Shown here one piece after another: positions 1 to 9,247 of a stretch of 19,369 bases of DNA; position 1 is the first letter of the stretch; each line of letters starts with the position of its first letter. The DNA is from Gnomoniopsis sp. IMI 355080 (taxonomy: Eukaryota; Ascomycota; Sordariomycetes; Diaporthales; Gnomoniaceae): positions 1 through 19,369 of the forward strand of contig JAPEVC010000386.1 of assembly GCA_027946555.1 (NCBI GenBank). Reading direction: 5' to 3'. The notes beneath the pieces were generated by a model, which had not been told where the DNA came from, did not search any database, and saw only the letters and a list, made by a program, of their open reading frames with translations. The translations under genes were made by a program, and so were the position numbers.

Positions 1-5
1 GTCTT

Positions 6-25
6 AGGCTGCCTTCCCGCAGCCT
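6..25. repeat. Short inverted repeat upstream of EMG1
   Basis: A perfect 7-bp stem (AGGCTGC at 6-12, GCAGCCT at 19-25) flanks a 6-nt loop, about 165 nt before the EMG1 start. It could fold in RNA or be a promoter element. No function can be assigned, and a stem of this size can occur by chance. Confidence 0.3.
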
Positions 26-190
26 GCCGCCAAAGAAAAAAGACGTCAGACCCACTTGGCTGATATCAATCTCAATCCCTTCCTACGTACTTTTTCCTAG
101 CCTTTGCCTCCCCGTCCACCCTTTCTACATACCCCGACGTCGCTTCAACAGCTTCAACATTCGCCTCAACGTCTTCCGCTCACATCCAAA

Positions 191-1067
191 ATGCCAGGAA
201 CCCAATCACTTCCGCCCCCCGAGCTCCCCCAGCTCGTCGCCGAGCAGCATGCCCCCATTCCTGCGACAGACAAGGATTCGAAGCGCTTGATTGTAGTCTT
301 GTCCCACGCAAGCCTCGAAACTTACAAGTCATCTCACACCCGTACTGGTCACATGGGCATTCAACGAGAGGAGAAATACTCGCTCCTCAACAGTGATGAG
401 CATATTGGCATCATGCGCAAGATGAACCGGGATATTAGTGAGGCGAGGCCCGACATCACTCACCAGGTTTGACTACCCTGCCCTCTCTCCTTCCGCCCCG
501 CCATGATCTTCAACCTCACATCAACTCGCTCTGCTGCCCTGCATTCAACATGCTGAACACGGGTTACTGACATACTTGCCTTTGCTGTAGTGTCTGCTCA
601 CCCTGCTCGATTCGCCCATCAACAAGGCCGGCAGGCTACAGATCTATATCTCCACCGCCAAGGGTGTCCTGATAGAGGTGTCCCCTTCGGTGCGAATCCC
701 GCGTACCTTCAAACGTTTTGCCGGTCTCATGGTCCAGCTGCTCCACCGTCTCTCCATAAAATCCACCAATTCTCAAGAGAAGCTGCTCCGTGTCATTCAA
801 AACCCCATCACCGACCACCTGCCTCCAAAGTGCCGCAAAATCACCCTGAGTTTCGACGCTCCCGTCGTGCAAGTCAGGAGCTACATCGACCAACTCGATG
901 ATGACGAAAGCATTTGCGTTTTCGTTGGTGCTATGGCCAAGGGTCCCGACAACTTTGCTGACCCTTATGTCGACGAGAAGATTTCCATCAGCAACTTCAG
1001 CCTCTCGGCCAGTGTTGCCTGCAGCAAGTTCTGTCATGCCGCCGAGGACGCCTGGGACGTCCTATAG
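191..1067 (+). CDS. EMG1: Emg1/Nep1, rRNA pseudouridine N1-methyltransferase of 40S biogenesis
   Basis: Two exons, 191-466 and 591-1067, encode 250 aa, almost the length of yeast Emg1/Nep1. The family is SPOUT-class and methylates a hypermodified pseudouridine of 18S rRNA in the nucleolar small-subunit processome. It also has a structural role in 40S assembly. Diagnostic stretches seen here are ARPDITHQ before the intron (about residues 85-92), LLTLLDSPINKAG just after it, VRIPRTFKRFAGLMVQLLH (126-144), NPITDHLPPKC (163-173), the SAM-loop-like FVGAMAKG (203-210) and the C-terminal LSASVACSKF (230-239). The ATG at 191 is chosen because it has A at -3, starts at the expected N-terminal length, and no ATG precedes it in the window. 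The reading frame is open further upstream but only from a non-ATG codon. The protein is ordinary for the family and looks intact. Confidence 0.96.
467..590 (+). other. EMG1 intron (124 nt)
   Basis: The donor GTTTGA follows CAG, the branch sequence TACTGAC lies at 565-571, and the acceptor is TAG at 588-590. It is phase 0. Splicing joins ...DITHQ to CLLTLLD..., which restores the unbroken family sequence. The donor is a weak match to GTRNGT. Confidence 0.93.
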
Positions 1068-3484
1068 GCACAGCCTGTACGACCTCACCACTTCTATGCG
1101 CCTTGTGGAACTCACAGGGATGATATTTTTTAATCAGGCCCATCGTCGGGCAGGAGTACAGCCGGTCGGCCTCGAGGAATCTAGAACGCGCTCAAGGGGA
1201 CTTACAGAAGGGTAGGGGACGGTGCGCTCTGCTGCAATGGCTATACAACATCAGCCGTGCCCAGCAGAGCTATGCCTTCAAACTTGGGTCGTCTGTGTTT
1301 GCACTGTGTTTTTCCAACCAAAACAATTCGGGTGTTCAACAACGGATCCAAGAGCATTTCTGCATGTTCGGTCAGACCACTTCAACTTGGTCGATCTTTA
1401 CTCTCTTTCGTCTGATGTCCTCTCGATAAGCTCGAAAGTCGAAGCCATCGGCCCTTGAGGATCTACTAACTTACTGCAGAGGATTTACGTGGACTCTTGC
1501 ACTTGCGGTCTTGAGGCAAGTGCCTGACGAGCTGCGCGCACCACATTACTGTTTCAAGAATGGAGACTTTAGGGATGCAGCGTGTAGAACTTGCTCGAAG
1601 GGCACGACGTGGGCAGATTTTGTGCCTACACTTCGTCGTGATTGAGGGCAGATGTGGAGGGAAGCTTTGGAAGTGGGCGTTTTGGCAAGCTCACAGTCAG
1701 GGTAGGGTATCACAACTAATCCAAAATGGATCGAAAATTGTCCGGCATTTCTGACCCTGGTGGTACAATATCCGTTTTTTCTCTTCCTCTTCTTGACCGC
1801 CTTTGGCCGCAGAGCATTTTCACCTGGAGAGTTGGCATTGCGGTCGCCGTGACACATCAGCCTCTCTTTTTCTTCCCCAAAGTGTACAGCTTCATCTAGT
1901 GAACAAGGCAGATGGACCAGACCAATTGTCTTGTCTGTTCGAGTCGGGCCCCCGGTACGACAGGCATTGAATGGAACCCATAATCCTTTGTCAACGGGCT
2001 CGCGTGAAGAAATGTGAATATTCGAAGGTTGGATCGAGCAATGCTAGTAGCGGCCGTGTCACGCTGTTTCGCTACATGGAGCAGAACACGAGCACCTGTG
2101 CAAGCAAGCTGTGAAGCCAGTTCACCGCTTGTGCGGCCTATGAAAGACCAGAACTGGTCTTCTATACATATTGGAGTCTAGGTGAATGGAATGGACCATA
2201 CGAATTGGCAGGCGCTCATTCTTCGTCTCCTCTGTCCTGCTTGTCACTGTGTCCCAATCATGAGCAGGCCTTGATCCTATGTGAGATGCCTAATGTTGCA
2301 CCGCAGGCAGTTCAAGTAGTCTTCCTCGAACAAGTCCGCATTTCATTCACCATTGATTGATCTACTCGACCTGATATGGTTACTAATAACAGGGCCTCGC
2401 CTGTTCCAAACGGACTGCGGGCCAGCCAAGACCTGCGACGGCGAACTTGGGCCCAACTTCATTTCCGACAGCATCTGACGTCCTATAGCTACTTCAAGGC
2501 TTCTAGCGTCGAGTAATCACTTTGTGTGGTTGGGTATGTAGACTCCAGTCTCTTGCATATTTTCTGGGGCCCTGCGAATGATAGTGAGTTTCTGGCCTTT
2601 CACCCCCCACACCTCCTGCATACAGGGGCATGAGCTTATGCCCAACATTACTCTATCCTTTTCCTACGGCGAGCACACCACTCACCGCGCTTAAAGGCGT
2701 TCCGCTGGCTGCTTCGGGCACCACGGCAAGATGCTTCCAGCCGAAGACCTACCTAGGGTTGCTAAGTTCTTGCGAGCCCTATGGATGAAGCTCATCCCTT
2801 CTGCGGCGATGCCTCAATTTGACCGGCTTTCCCCCGGCGACGGCATTGCATTTGGATCTGACATGTTCTAGGCTTGGACTGCCCACCACATTACCCGCTC
2901 ACGGCCATTGTCCCGAGGCGAGCCACGTCGAAGCCGGCTTGTGGAGACGCCAGGTGAGATCGGAAGGAATCTGCCAGAACTCCCCTCAAATCAGTGAATG
3001 ATGGCAAGTATCGGTGTCAACTGGTGGTTCCAAGTGGCCCGCCACCGTGGTTTGGTGCGCGTCGATTCCGTATCCTTTGGTCTTCCTTCCGCATTCGTGG
3101 GTCTACAGTCTTGGTCCTCTCCTCGGGCGGCAACACGCAGGATCCATCTTTGCATCTGCTCAACTTGAGTGGTTCACATCGCTCCCCACTCAGAGCTGTC
3201 GTGTCACGCCCTACAAAAGGCTCCGTTCCCTTGCACACGTCTGTTTCAGTCTCACAATACACTTTACGGAAAGGGAAACCCTCCTGCAACCGCGAGGATA
3301 GTCACAGACTGAAGTTCTTCCTGCAGTATCATCCACCTGGTGCAGTCCTGACCACCTGTGCACCCAAGGCTGCGGGAGACTGACAGACTGACTGTACGGT
3401 CCACTTTGGAGCTGTCTTGTCACATCACACCGCATTGCCGCATCCATACTACCCGTTCTCCTGGGTGGTGTCACAACCAATCCA
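1068..3484. other. 2.4 kb intergenic region, no supportable gene
   Basis: This holds the EMG1 3' region and the promoter of the gene at 3485. All open frames are short (at most about 130 codons), overlap each other on both strands, and resemble no family I know. I see no tRNA, 5S, snRNA, transposon ends or long repeats. Several splice-like signals occur (GTATGT at 2534, GTGAGT at 2584, CTGAC plus CTAG near 2860-2873, CAG|GTGAGA at 2953/2954). They could belong to a spliced leader or a noncoding transcript, but do not assemble into a coding model. No ATG lies between about 3003 and 3485. Confidence 0.6.
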
Positions 3485-5068
3485 ATGCTACCCTTCATCG
3501 AAGTGAAGCACCTGGCCTCCTCCTCTTCTTTCTACTCCACCGTCTTACAGCCCTTGGGTCTCAAGTACATATTCGCGGCGGACCCCATCTTCTCCCCATC
3601 TGGATCGCCCTCAATCACCTACGGCACAGCCACCGAACCTTCAACCCCTGTCTTGGAGCTACGCCAGATCCACTCCACAGCTGAGAGACCTCTTAAGCTT
3701 TCACGTGTTGTTTTCTCTGCACGATATCCGAGTGTTGTCAGGAGCTTTCAGGAAAGAGTCACCGAGGCGGACGGCAGAGCATTGCTGGACAACGATCGAA
3801 ACCTGCTTGGTCAATCACCGGCGATTTTGGACGATTGGAGACTGCCAGTAAAGGCGACCGAGACCGACTTGGACGGAAACACAATGGACGTTGTTTATAT
3901 TCCCCCTTCCCAGTACCCAGAAGGCTACCCGGGCTCAACGGTTCGCAGGACAAGCTCGAGCGAGGGAGAGATCAGTCGGATCATGACGTGGAACTATGAT
4001 GTGGCTACATCTGAGGCTCCTCGCACTCCAGCAGGACCTCTGACGCCGGGCTCATCATCGATGGTCTCGAGACATGACGAGGGTTCGCCGATTGTCAGGC
4101 GCACTATCACGAGAACGTCTACCACCTTTTTTGAGCCGACAGAGCCATCACAGCCAAAGCTCTCGGCCCGCGAAAACTCGAGTGGTCTCACCGCTGGGGC
4201 TGTGGTTGGCACCTTGCTTGGAGTCGCTGCCGCTAGCGCAGCTATTGGTGCTGGCGTTGCTTACGGCGCTATGAAGCATGAGCGGCTACGAAGTGAAGCA
4301 GAGGCGCCTTCGTTCCAACGGCGTTCAACATATCCTGAGCCCCTTGGGCCCCGCAGCCAGTACTCGGAGTACGGACCAGCTGCAAGGGACTACAATATGT
4401 CTCTCGCAGAACGCCGCCCCCCGCCGACTATGTTAACACGGTATCCACACAGTCAAGGCCCGCGGAACGCAGACAGCATCTATGACGATGGTCGTAGCCG
4501 GCACTCGTCTCGCTACAAGCCAAGCGGTGCGTCCACCGTTCGCACACGCAGCGAAGCCCCCTCACAAAGACCCCCTCTGCTTTTGACGGACGCCGAGCAC
4601 GTCAGTCATGTCAGCTCCAGCTCGAAGCACACGGCGCGTACCAGTGAGATGGACAATGTCGTTCTAGCGCCACGCAGCCAGGTGAGCCAGGCGTCAGGGT
4701 CGAGATCAAAGTACACGGCTGCCCCGGCGGACAGAGACAGCTATGTGTCAAGTCGGAGCCACCGCACGGCAAGCACTGTCCGGGGCCCGTCAATGCAGCC
4801 GACCGCGCAGACGGAGTTGACGTCGGTGGTTTCGCGGCCTAAGACTGCGAGCCGGGTCTCGCGAAGAGCAGATTCCCATGCTTCTGCACGGGTGGCGCCT
4901 GTTGGTGCTGCAAGCTACGTCTCAGCAAGGGATGTGGGTTTGCCGATGAGCGGAGTTGGCAGTAGTAAGGCCGGGTACGATCAAGAGGATGACCTGTGTA
5001 GTATTGCGCCGAGTGACAGTATCAGTTGCATTGGCAGCAGTCGAAAAGGGTCGAGGGTTCATGTGTGA
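3485..5068 (+). CDS. VOC/glyoxalase-fold protein with hydrophobic segment and long Ser/Arg-rich tail
   Basis: A single-exon gene of 527 aa. Residues 1-145 look like one vicinal-oxygen-chelate (glyoxalase/bleomycin-resistance) module: it opens with the family pattern 'IEVKHLASSSSFYSTVLQPLGL' in spirit, and closes with DLDGNTMDVVYIP (128-140), like the usual D-P-D-G-N-x-x-E strand. Residues 150-233 are polar and Ser/Thr/Pro-rich. Residues 234-262 are a Gly/Ala-rich hydrophobic stretch (GAVVGTLLGVAAASAAIGAG) that could be a membrane helix or glycine zipper. Residues 263-527 are basic, Ser/Arg/Tyr-rich and probably disordered, with a degenerate S-x-S-[KH]-x-T-A motif near 378, 406 and 423. The ATG at 3485 is the first in a long ATG-free leader and directly opens the VOC motif. 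Enzyme activity and substrate cannot be predicted, since the metal ligands are not obvious. Proteins of this layout are annotated only as hypothetical in fungi. Confidence 0.85.
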   Translation: MLPFIEVKHLASSSSFYSTVLQPLGLKYIFAADPIFSPSGSPSITYGTATEPSTPVLELRQIHSTAERPLKLSRVVFSARYPSVVRSFQERVTEADGRALLDNDRNLLGQSPAILDDWRLPVKATETDLDGNTMDVVYIPPSQYPEGYPGSTVRRTSSSEGEISRIMTWNYDVATSEAPRTPAGPLTPGSSSMVSRHDEGSPIVRRTITRTSTTFFEPTEPSQPKLSARENSSGLTAGAVVGTLLGVAAASAAIGAGVAYGAMKHERLRSEAEAPSFQRRSTYPEPLGPRSQYSEYGPAARDYNMSLAERRPPPTMLTRYPHSQGPRNADSIYDDGRSRHSSRYKPSGASTVRTRSEAPSQRPPLLLTDAEHVSHVSSSSKHTARTSEMDNVVLAPRSQVSQASGSRSKYTAAPADRDSYVSSRSHRTASTVRGPSMQPTAQTELTSVVSRPKTASRVSRRADSHASARVAPVGAASYVSARDVGLPMSGVGSSKAGYDQEDDLCSIAPSDSISCIGSSRKGSRVHV

Positions 5069-5643
5069 GGTCTGCCTGAGGTGTAATATGGTAGGAGCTC
5101 GCCTTTCTTCTTTTTCTCGATTTTCGTTAGGTTTCTTTCGTCTGGGACTCTTCTTTTCCCTTTCGGGTCCTTTTCCGGGTATTGAATGCTGGCACACAGG
5201 ACGAGTAATGACTACGGCAATAATGCGCAATGACATGGACGGTCAGCAAATTTACAGACTTTCCCAGCACAGCACAGTACACTGCAGAGCAATCTGTTCG
5301 GTGGATGGCTTTCACAGCACGAGCATGAAGAAGTGGCATTGAATCTGGTTTTCCCTAGAATAGTCTCCCATACATAGCAAACTCATGTCAACTCAAATGA
5401 TGTCTTGCTGCTTCCGAATACGTTGAGGCGTAGTAGATATTGACAATGTACTGTAAAGCTGATGCTATCACGCCAGGCAGCTGATGGCTTCAGTCAAGAA
5501 AGTTGGTACCCCTGGAGCAAATGAGCAATCACCTGATTTGACAGCAAGGGAGCATATTCCCTTGGAAAACTTGAGGTTATACCATACTACGTACTAGAGG
5601 TCGGGGTCGGGATTAGTTCGGAGAGGCCCCGAGCCGGACCGCT

Positions 5644-5655
5644 CCAAAATTTTGG
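5644..5655. repeat. 12-bp perfect palindrome CCAAAATTTTGG
   Basis: This is a self-complementary 12-mer inside a GC-rich patch about 370 bp before the CGS start codon. The symmetry would suit a dimeric DNA-binding protein. No known fungal factor is assigned to it. Confidence 0.35.
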
Positions 5656-5774
5656 CTCCGGTCGTCGGCAGCAACGCCAAAAGAGTCAAGGGGCCTCACT
5701 GCGTTTCCACAGCCAAGACAAACTCCATGTTATAGATAACAGCGTCGTGGCGAGAACGACATAGTAAGCTGTCA

Positions 5775-5852
5775 ATGCAGCTTCCAGACCATTTTACGAC
5801 CCTCATCCACTCTCAACATAGGGCACAACACGCACATTTCGGACTACAGTAA
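5775..5852 (+). other. Possible uORF in the CGS leader (25 codons plus stop)
   Basis: An ATG at 5775 opens a 25-codon frame ending in TAA at 5850-5852. No other ATG lies between it and the CGS start at 6027. If transcription begins upstream of 5775, ribosomes would meet this frame first. A two-codon frame (Met-Leu-stop) at 5727-5735 lies before it. Whether either is in the mRNA is unknown. Confidence 0.3.
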
Positions 5853-6026
5853 AACTCGATCACGTCGTTCGTCGTTGCCTACTTCACAGTCCAGTCCGAA
5901 GTGGGCCAACCTTGAACTCCTCCATCAACGGTCCTCTTCAATTACTCCTAACCTGATTGACCTGGAGGTCTGTTAAGCGCTGGGCGAACTGTGAAGAAAC
6001 ATTGGTGACAAGACGCTGTGACTGGC

Positions 6027-7911
6027 ATGCCGCACATTAAACTAGGGGAGTCTATCCCCCCGGACACAGCCCATGTAAGTCCATGTTCAGTACACAGCGA
6101 GTCGTCCGTCTCATGACTAACCACTCGATACTGCTATCAAGGCTGTGAGTGTCTCGTTGCCAACATGGAGAGACAACGTAGGCTACGAGGAGGGAGAGAA
6201 ATTGGTCGTCGACAGCATGACCACCGGCTATCCTCGCTTCTTCATTCACAAGAGCATCCAGGCTTTTGCTCAGGACATTGCACAAATTCACGGTCTCCCA
6301 AGCCAGCAGGCCATGCTTTTCCCTACCCGGAAGACTGCTCAGCGGTGTATGTCCTTCATCAAGGAGAAAGCGCCTACTTCTGCACAGGAACATCTCAGTG
6401 CAGTCCACCTGGTTCTCGATGATTCAAACTCGGCTGCTACGCCCTTGAGGCCTGTCCACCCCACTATCTCAGCCGTCCTCTTCAAGCCAGAGGCATTTTC
6501 CTACGCGAAACAATATTGGCAACACAGCGGTGACGGCGTCTCTAGCAGACGTGCTGAATTCTGCCATGGCCTTTTCAATCAGGGACTGCTTGTGCTGGAT
6601 GACGCGCACAAGCCACCTATGTCTCCGGTACGGCAAATACCAGGCAAAGGCCCAAGACGTTATCAGAGGGTCATGTCTACCGACGACGCAGCATTCAACG
6701 CATCTTTACGATTCGGGCAGAAGAATGGGGCTGTTCCTGATTCGGAGGAGTCGTCGCGCTTTGTCGAGGAGCGTTTCGGAAGGAACTTGGACATTTCTCT
6801 CGTTGAGCGAGCCAAGGTTGCCATCAAGAGACGAATCGCTGGGACCCTGACGACCGATGTCGATGTTGGCAACCATCCATTGCCACAGGCCGAGCCCAGC
6901 AATCGAGGCGTGCACGGCTTGTCAGAACAAGACATTTACCTATACCCCATGGGCATGAATGCCATCTTTAACATGCACCGCCTGCTGCTGAGCTCTCGTG
7001 GTAGCTACAAGAGCATTAGCTTCGGCTTCCCCTACGTGGACACGCTCAAAATCCTTGAGAAGTTTGGACCTGGCTGCGTCCATTATGGCCGTGCATCAGA
7101 AGCAGACCTCGACGAACTGGAGGCGCGCCTCAAGTCCGGCGAGAAATTTCTTGGTCTCTTTTGCGAATTCCCAGGAAACCCAATGCTCACTTGCCCAAAC
7201 CTCCAGCGTCTTCGCAAATTAGCCGATCAGTATGACTTTGCCGTGGTGGTAGACGAGACTATTGGCACCTTTGCCAATATCAATGTGCTGCAATACGCCG
7301 ACGTGGTAGTCAGCTCGCTAACCAAGATCTTTTCGGGCGATTGCAATGTCATGGGCGGAGCGGCCGTATTCAACCCCAGCAGCCGGTATTACACCTTGCT
7401 CAAAGACACGGCCGCGCGCGACTACGAGGACACGTACTGGCCCGAAGATGTCATCTTTCTCGAGCGCAACAGCCGCGACTTTATGACGCGCATTGACCGT
7501 ATCAACACCAACGCTGAGGCAATTTGCGAGGTGCTGCTGGCGAATCCGAAGGTGAAGACGGTGCATTACCCAAAGCACAATCCTGATCGAGCAAACTACG
7601 ATGTGTGTAAACTGCCTGGTGGTGGCTATGGTGGGCTATTGTCTGTTGTCTTCTACAAGAAGGTAGACGCAATGGCCTTCTACGACAATATTGAAACTGC
7701 TAAAGGGCCGAGTCTGGGGACGAATTTCACGCTTACGTCGCCATACGTGGTGCTCGCGCATTACGCGGAGCTGGATTGGGCAGCGAGTCTAGGTGTGGAC
7801 CCAGATCTGATTAGAATCAGTGTTGGGCTGGAGGAGACCGAAGAGCTTGTGGAAGTCTTCCAGAGTGCGTTGCGGGCGGCGGACAAGGCATCGCAAGAAG
7901 CGGATTCGTAG
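6027..7911 (+). CDS. STR2: Cystathionine gamma-synthase (PLP enzyme of transsulfuration)
   Basis: Two exons, 6027-6074 and 6142-7911, encode 605 aa, the size of fungal Str2/met-7-type enzymes. The enzyme joins cysteine to an activated homoserine to give cystathionine, on the route from cysteine to methionine, using pyridoxal phosphate. The N-terminus MPHIKLGESIPPDTAH plus AVSVSLPTW is the fungal form. A roughly 230-residue N-terminal extension precedes the Cys/Met-metabolism PLP domain. Visible PLP features are YPMGMNA (284-290, phosphate-binding loop), VVVDETIG with Asp387 (pyridine-nitrogen partner) and SSLTKIFSG with Lys411 as the Schiff-base lysine. The C-terminal RISVGLEETEELVEVF is typical of the fold. 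The ATG at 6027 is chosen because the tiny first exon restores the family's N-terminus; the GTG at 6145 is not a start. Cystathionine beta-lyase paralogues are shorter and lack this extension. Confidence 0.95.
6075..6141 (+). other. CGS intron (67 nt)
   Basis: The donor is a perfect GTAAGT at 6075, the branch GACTAAC lies at 6115-6121, and the acceptor is AAG at 6139-6141. It is phase 0 and follows a 48-nt first exon. Joining gives ...PPDTAH-AVSVSLPTW..., continuous with known fungal CGS N-termini. Confidence 0.93.
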
Positions 7912-8306
7912 GATCGAGATCGAACCACGAAAATTCATAAGAAATCCATCGATGTTCTTGTTTTGGAATGCGGCACGGCCAATAGCATACCTAGTTACCT
8001 ACCAAACAAAATGGAAGTGAGTGAATGGCCCTCCGGCTTGGGAGGCCCAAGGTATAATTTGTAGAGGAGAACAAATCATTGGGCCTAGACAAATGCCGAA
8101 GTTCAGCCGCACGACCATCACCGGAGCCGAGCCGGCGCGCAAGCCGTCGAGATTTTGGCCTAGAAACTGTGACGACCTCACGTTTACTTTAGCAGCTCGT
8201 GATCAAAACAACAGCCCCCGCAAACCACCCTACCCGGAATTTCTACGCTCCCGATCTATAGGCGACATCAACTACGCATTCCTGCCTTGACGAAGCAGCA
8301 AGACCA
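7912..8306. promoter_or_regulatory. Intergenic region between CGS and uS17m
   Basis: These 395 bp hold the CGS 3'UTR and the uS17m promoter. A CCAAT box (GGCCAATAG, about 7977-7985) and a TATAATT sequence near 8053 are visible. Neither spacing is diagnostic. No additional gene is seen. Confidence 0.5.
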
Positions 8307-8959
8307 ATGGCCTCCGCGGCCCTTGCATCCGTCCCTCAGGCGGCCAAGAGCGTCTTCGCAGCCGCGGCCCGGCGGACTGGCAACACAACTACAGGCGTCG
8401 TTGTATCAGCAGGGCTCGCACAAAAGACCGCAAAGGTCAGGGTGGGCGGGGAGATATGGAATCGGAAAGTCCAGAAGGTACGCTTGAATACTGGCCCCCG
8501 AGCAGCGGCAGACTTGGGAGCTGGCGTCTCACCACCCTTTCAAACCTCGAAAACTAACCCTGATTATTTTGTTCTTTGTCGCGTTAGTCGTTCAAAAAGC
8601 CTGAGAAGCACCTCGTACACGACCCCAACAACTCACTTCGAACTGGCGATGTGGTCGAGATTGTCAGCGGGTGGCGGACGTCCAAGAAGAAGCGCTTTGT
8701 CGTGAATCGCATCATAGCACCATTCGGCCCGCCCATCGAGGAGAGGCCGCCCGTACCCACACCGGAGGAAAGATTAGCTGAGCACGCGCTGAGAACCAAG
8801 ATGAAGAAGGAGCGGAAGTATTTGCGGGATCAAGCAGTGAGGTTGCAGCAGAGGGTAGAGCGTGCGGAGAAGGTGACTGGGGAGATCACGAAGATGGCCC
8901 TCAATATGAAACTGGTTCGTGACGTCGAGTGGACGACCACGCCTTCGAAGAGCAAATGA
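8307..8959 (+). CDS. MRPS17: Mitochondrial small-subunit ribosomal protein uS17m
   Basis: Two exons, 8307-8477 and 8588-8959, encode 180 aa. uS17 binds 16S-type rRNA early in small-subunit assembly, here of the mitochondrial ribosome. The first about 22 residues are Ala/Ser/Arg-rich without acidic residues, as in a mitochondrial presequence. The uS17 OB-fold signature follows: TTTGVVVSAGLAQKTAKVRV (27-46), then KPEKHLVHDP, LRTGDVVEIVSGWRTSKKKRFVV across the second exon, equivalent to bacterial S17 'GDxVxIxExRPxSKxKxWxxV'. A charged helical C-terminal extension of about 80 residues (EERLAEHALRTKMKKERKYL and on) is absent from bacterial S17 but usual in fungal mitochondrial forms. The ATG at 8307 is the only one that gives both presequence and domain. 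The gene runs convergently toward the AAA ATPase, 288 bp away. Confidence 0.93.
8478..8587 (+). other. uS17m intron (110 nt)
   Basis: The donor is GTACGC after AAG, the branch sequence CTAAC lies at 8554-8558, and the acceptor is TAG at 8585-8587. It is phase 0. Splicing joins ...WNRKVQK to SFKKPEKHL..., giving a continuous uS17 domain. Without splicing, the frame continues into sequence that does not match S17. Confidence 0.92.
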
Positions 8960-9247
8960 GGCTGGACCCGGGAGAGCGTGATGTCAGCTGTAACAGCACG
9001 CTTTGGAGATAGATGCAAACTGCACCGGAAGGAGCGTTGCAAACTTGTACAATCACGGTATTCGCATATCAGCTGTGTCCTATGTTCATGGATGAATCAT
9101 TGAAATAAGTCCTTGCGTCTTCCATGCACCTTCTTGAAGAGAAACCAATGGCAAACCATTCCGTATAGGCTGCTCCGTGCTCTAGCGCCAGCAAAAAAGA
9201 CCAATGCAGTTTTCTTTTCGGGTATGAACATCCTCCCAGCTATGCTC
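8960..9247. other. Convergent 3' region between uS17m and the AAA ATPase gene
   Basis: These 288 bp should hold both 3'UTRs and poly(A) sites. An A-rich ATTGAAATAAG lies near 9100 on the + strand. No gene is seen. Confidence 0.5.

Larger units (their letters stand above)
5069..6026. promoter_or_regulatory. Intergenic region: 3' end of VOC gene and promoter/leader of CGS
   Basis: No gene fits here. The first part (about 5100-5175) is a pyrimidine-rich stretch, likely the VOC gene's 3'UTR. The second part should hold the promoter and 5' leader of cystathionine gamma-synthase. It contains a GC-rich patch with CGGGGT repeats (about 5600-5640), a 12-bp palindrome at 5644-5655 and small upstream ORFs at 5727-5735 and 5775-5852. 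No transcription start can be assigned from the sequence. Confidence 0.55.

Noticed and set aside
104..190. N-terminal extension of EMG1 back to 104
   Set aside because: It would need a TTG start, adds a Pro-rich stretch not seen in the family, and the ATG at 191 fits the known length.
1335..1348. TTCAACAACGGATC, identical to the start of fungal 5.8S rRNA
   Set aside because: The match ends after 14 nt and the next bases do not follow 5.8S, so it is not an rDNA fragment; chance is the simplest reading.
1936..1952. T-arm-like GTCTG-TTCGAGT-CGGGC resembling a tRNA B-box
   Set aside because: The five pairs include two G-U, and no matching acceptor stem, D-arm or A-box exists upstream.
3017..3498. 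Overlapping frames on both strands (90 to 129 codons) before the VOC gene
   Set aside because: They overlap each other in several frames, lack family resemblance and have no supporting splice model.
7911..7930. Minus-strand GGTTCGATCTC resembling a tRNA B-box after the CGS stop
   Set aside because: No cloverleaf can be built on the minus strand and the sequence overlaps the CGS stop region.
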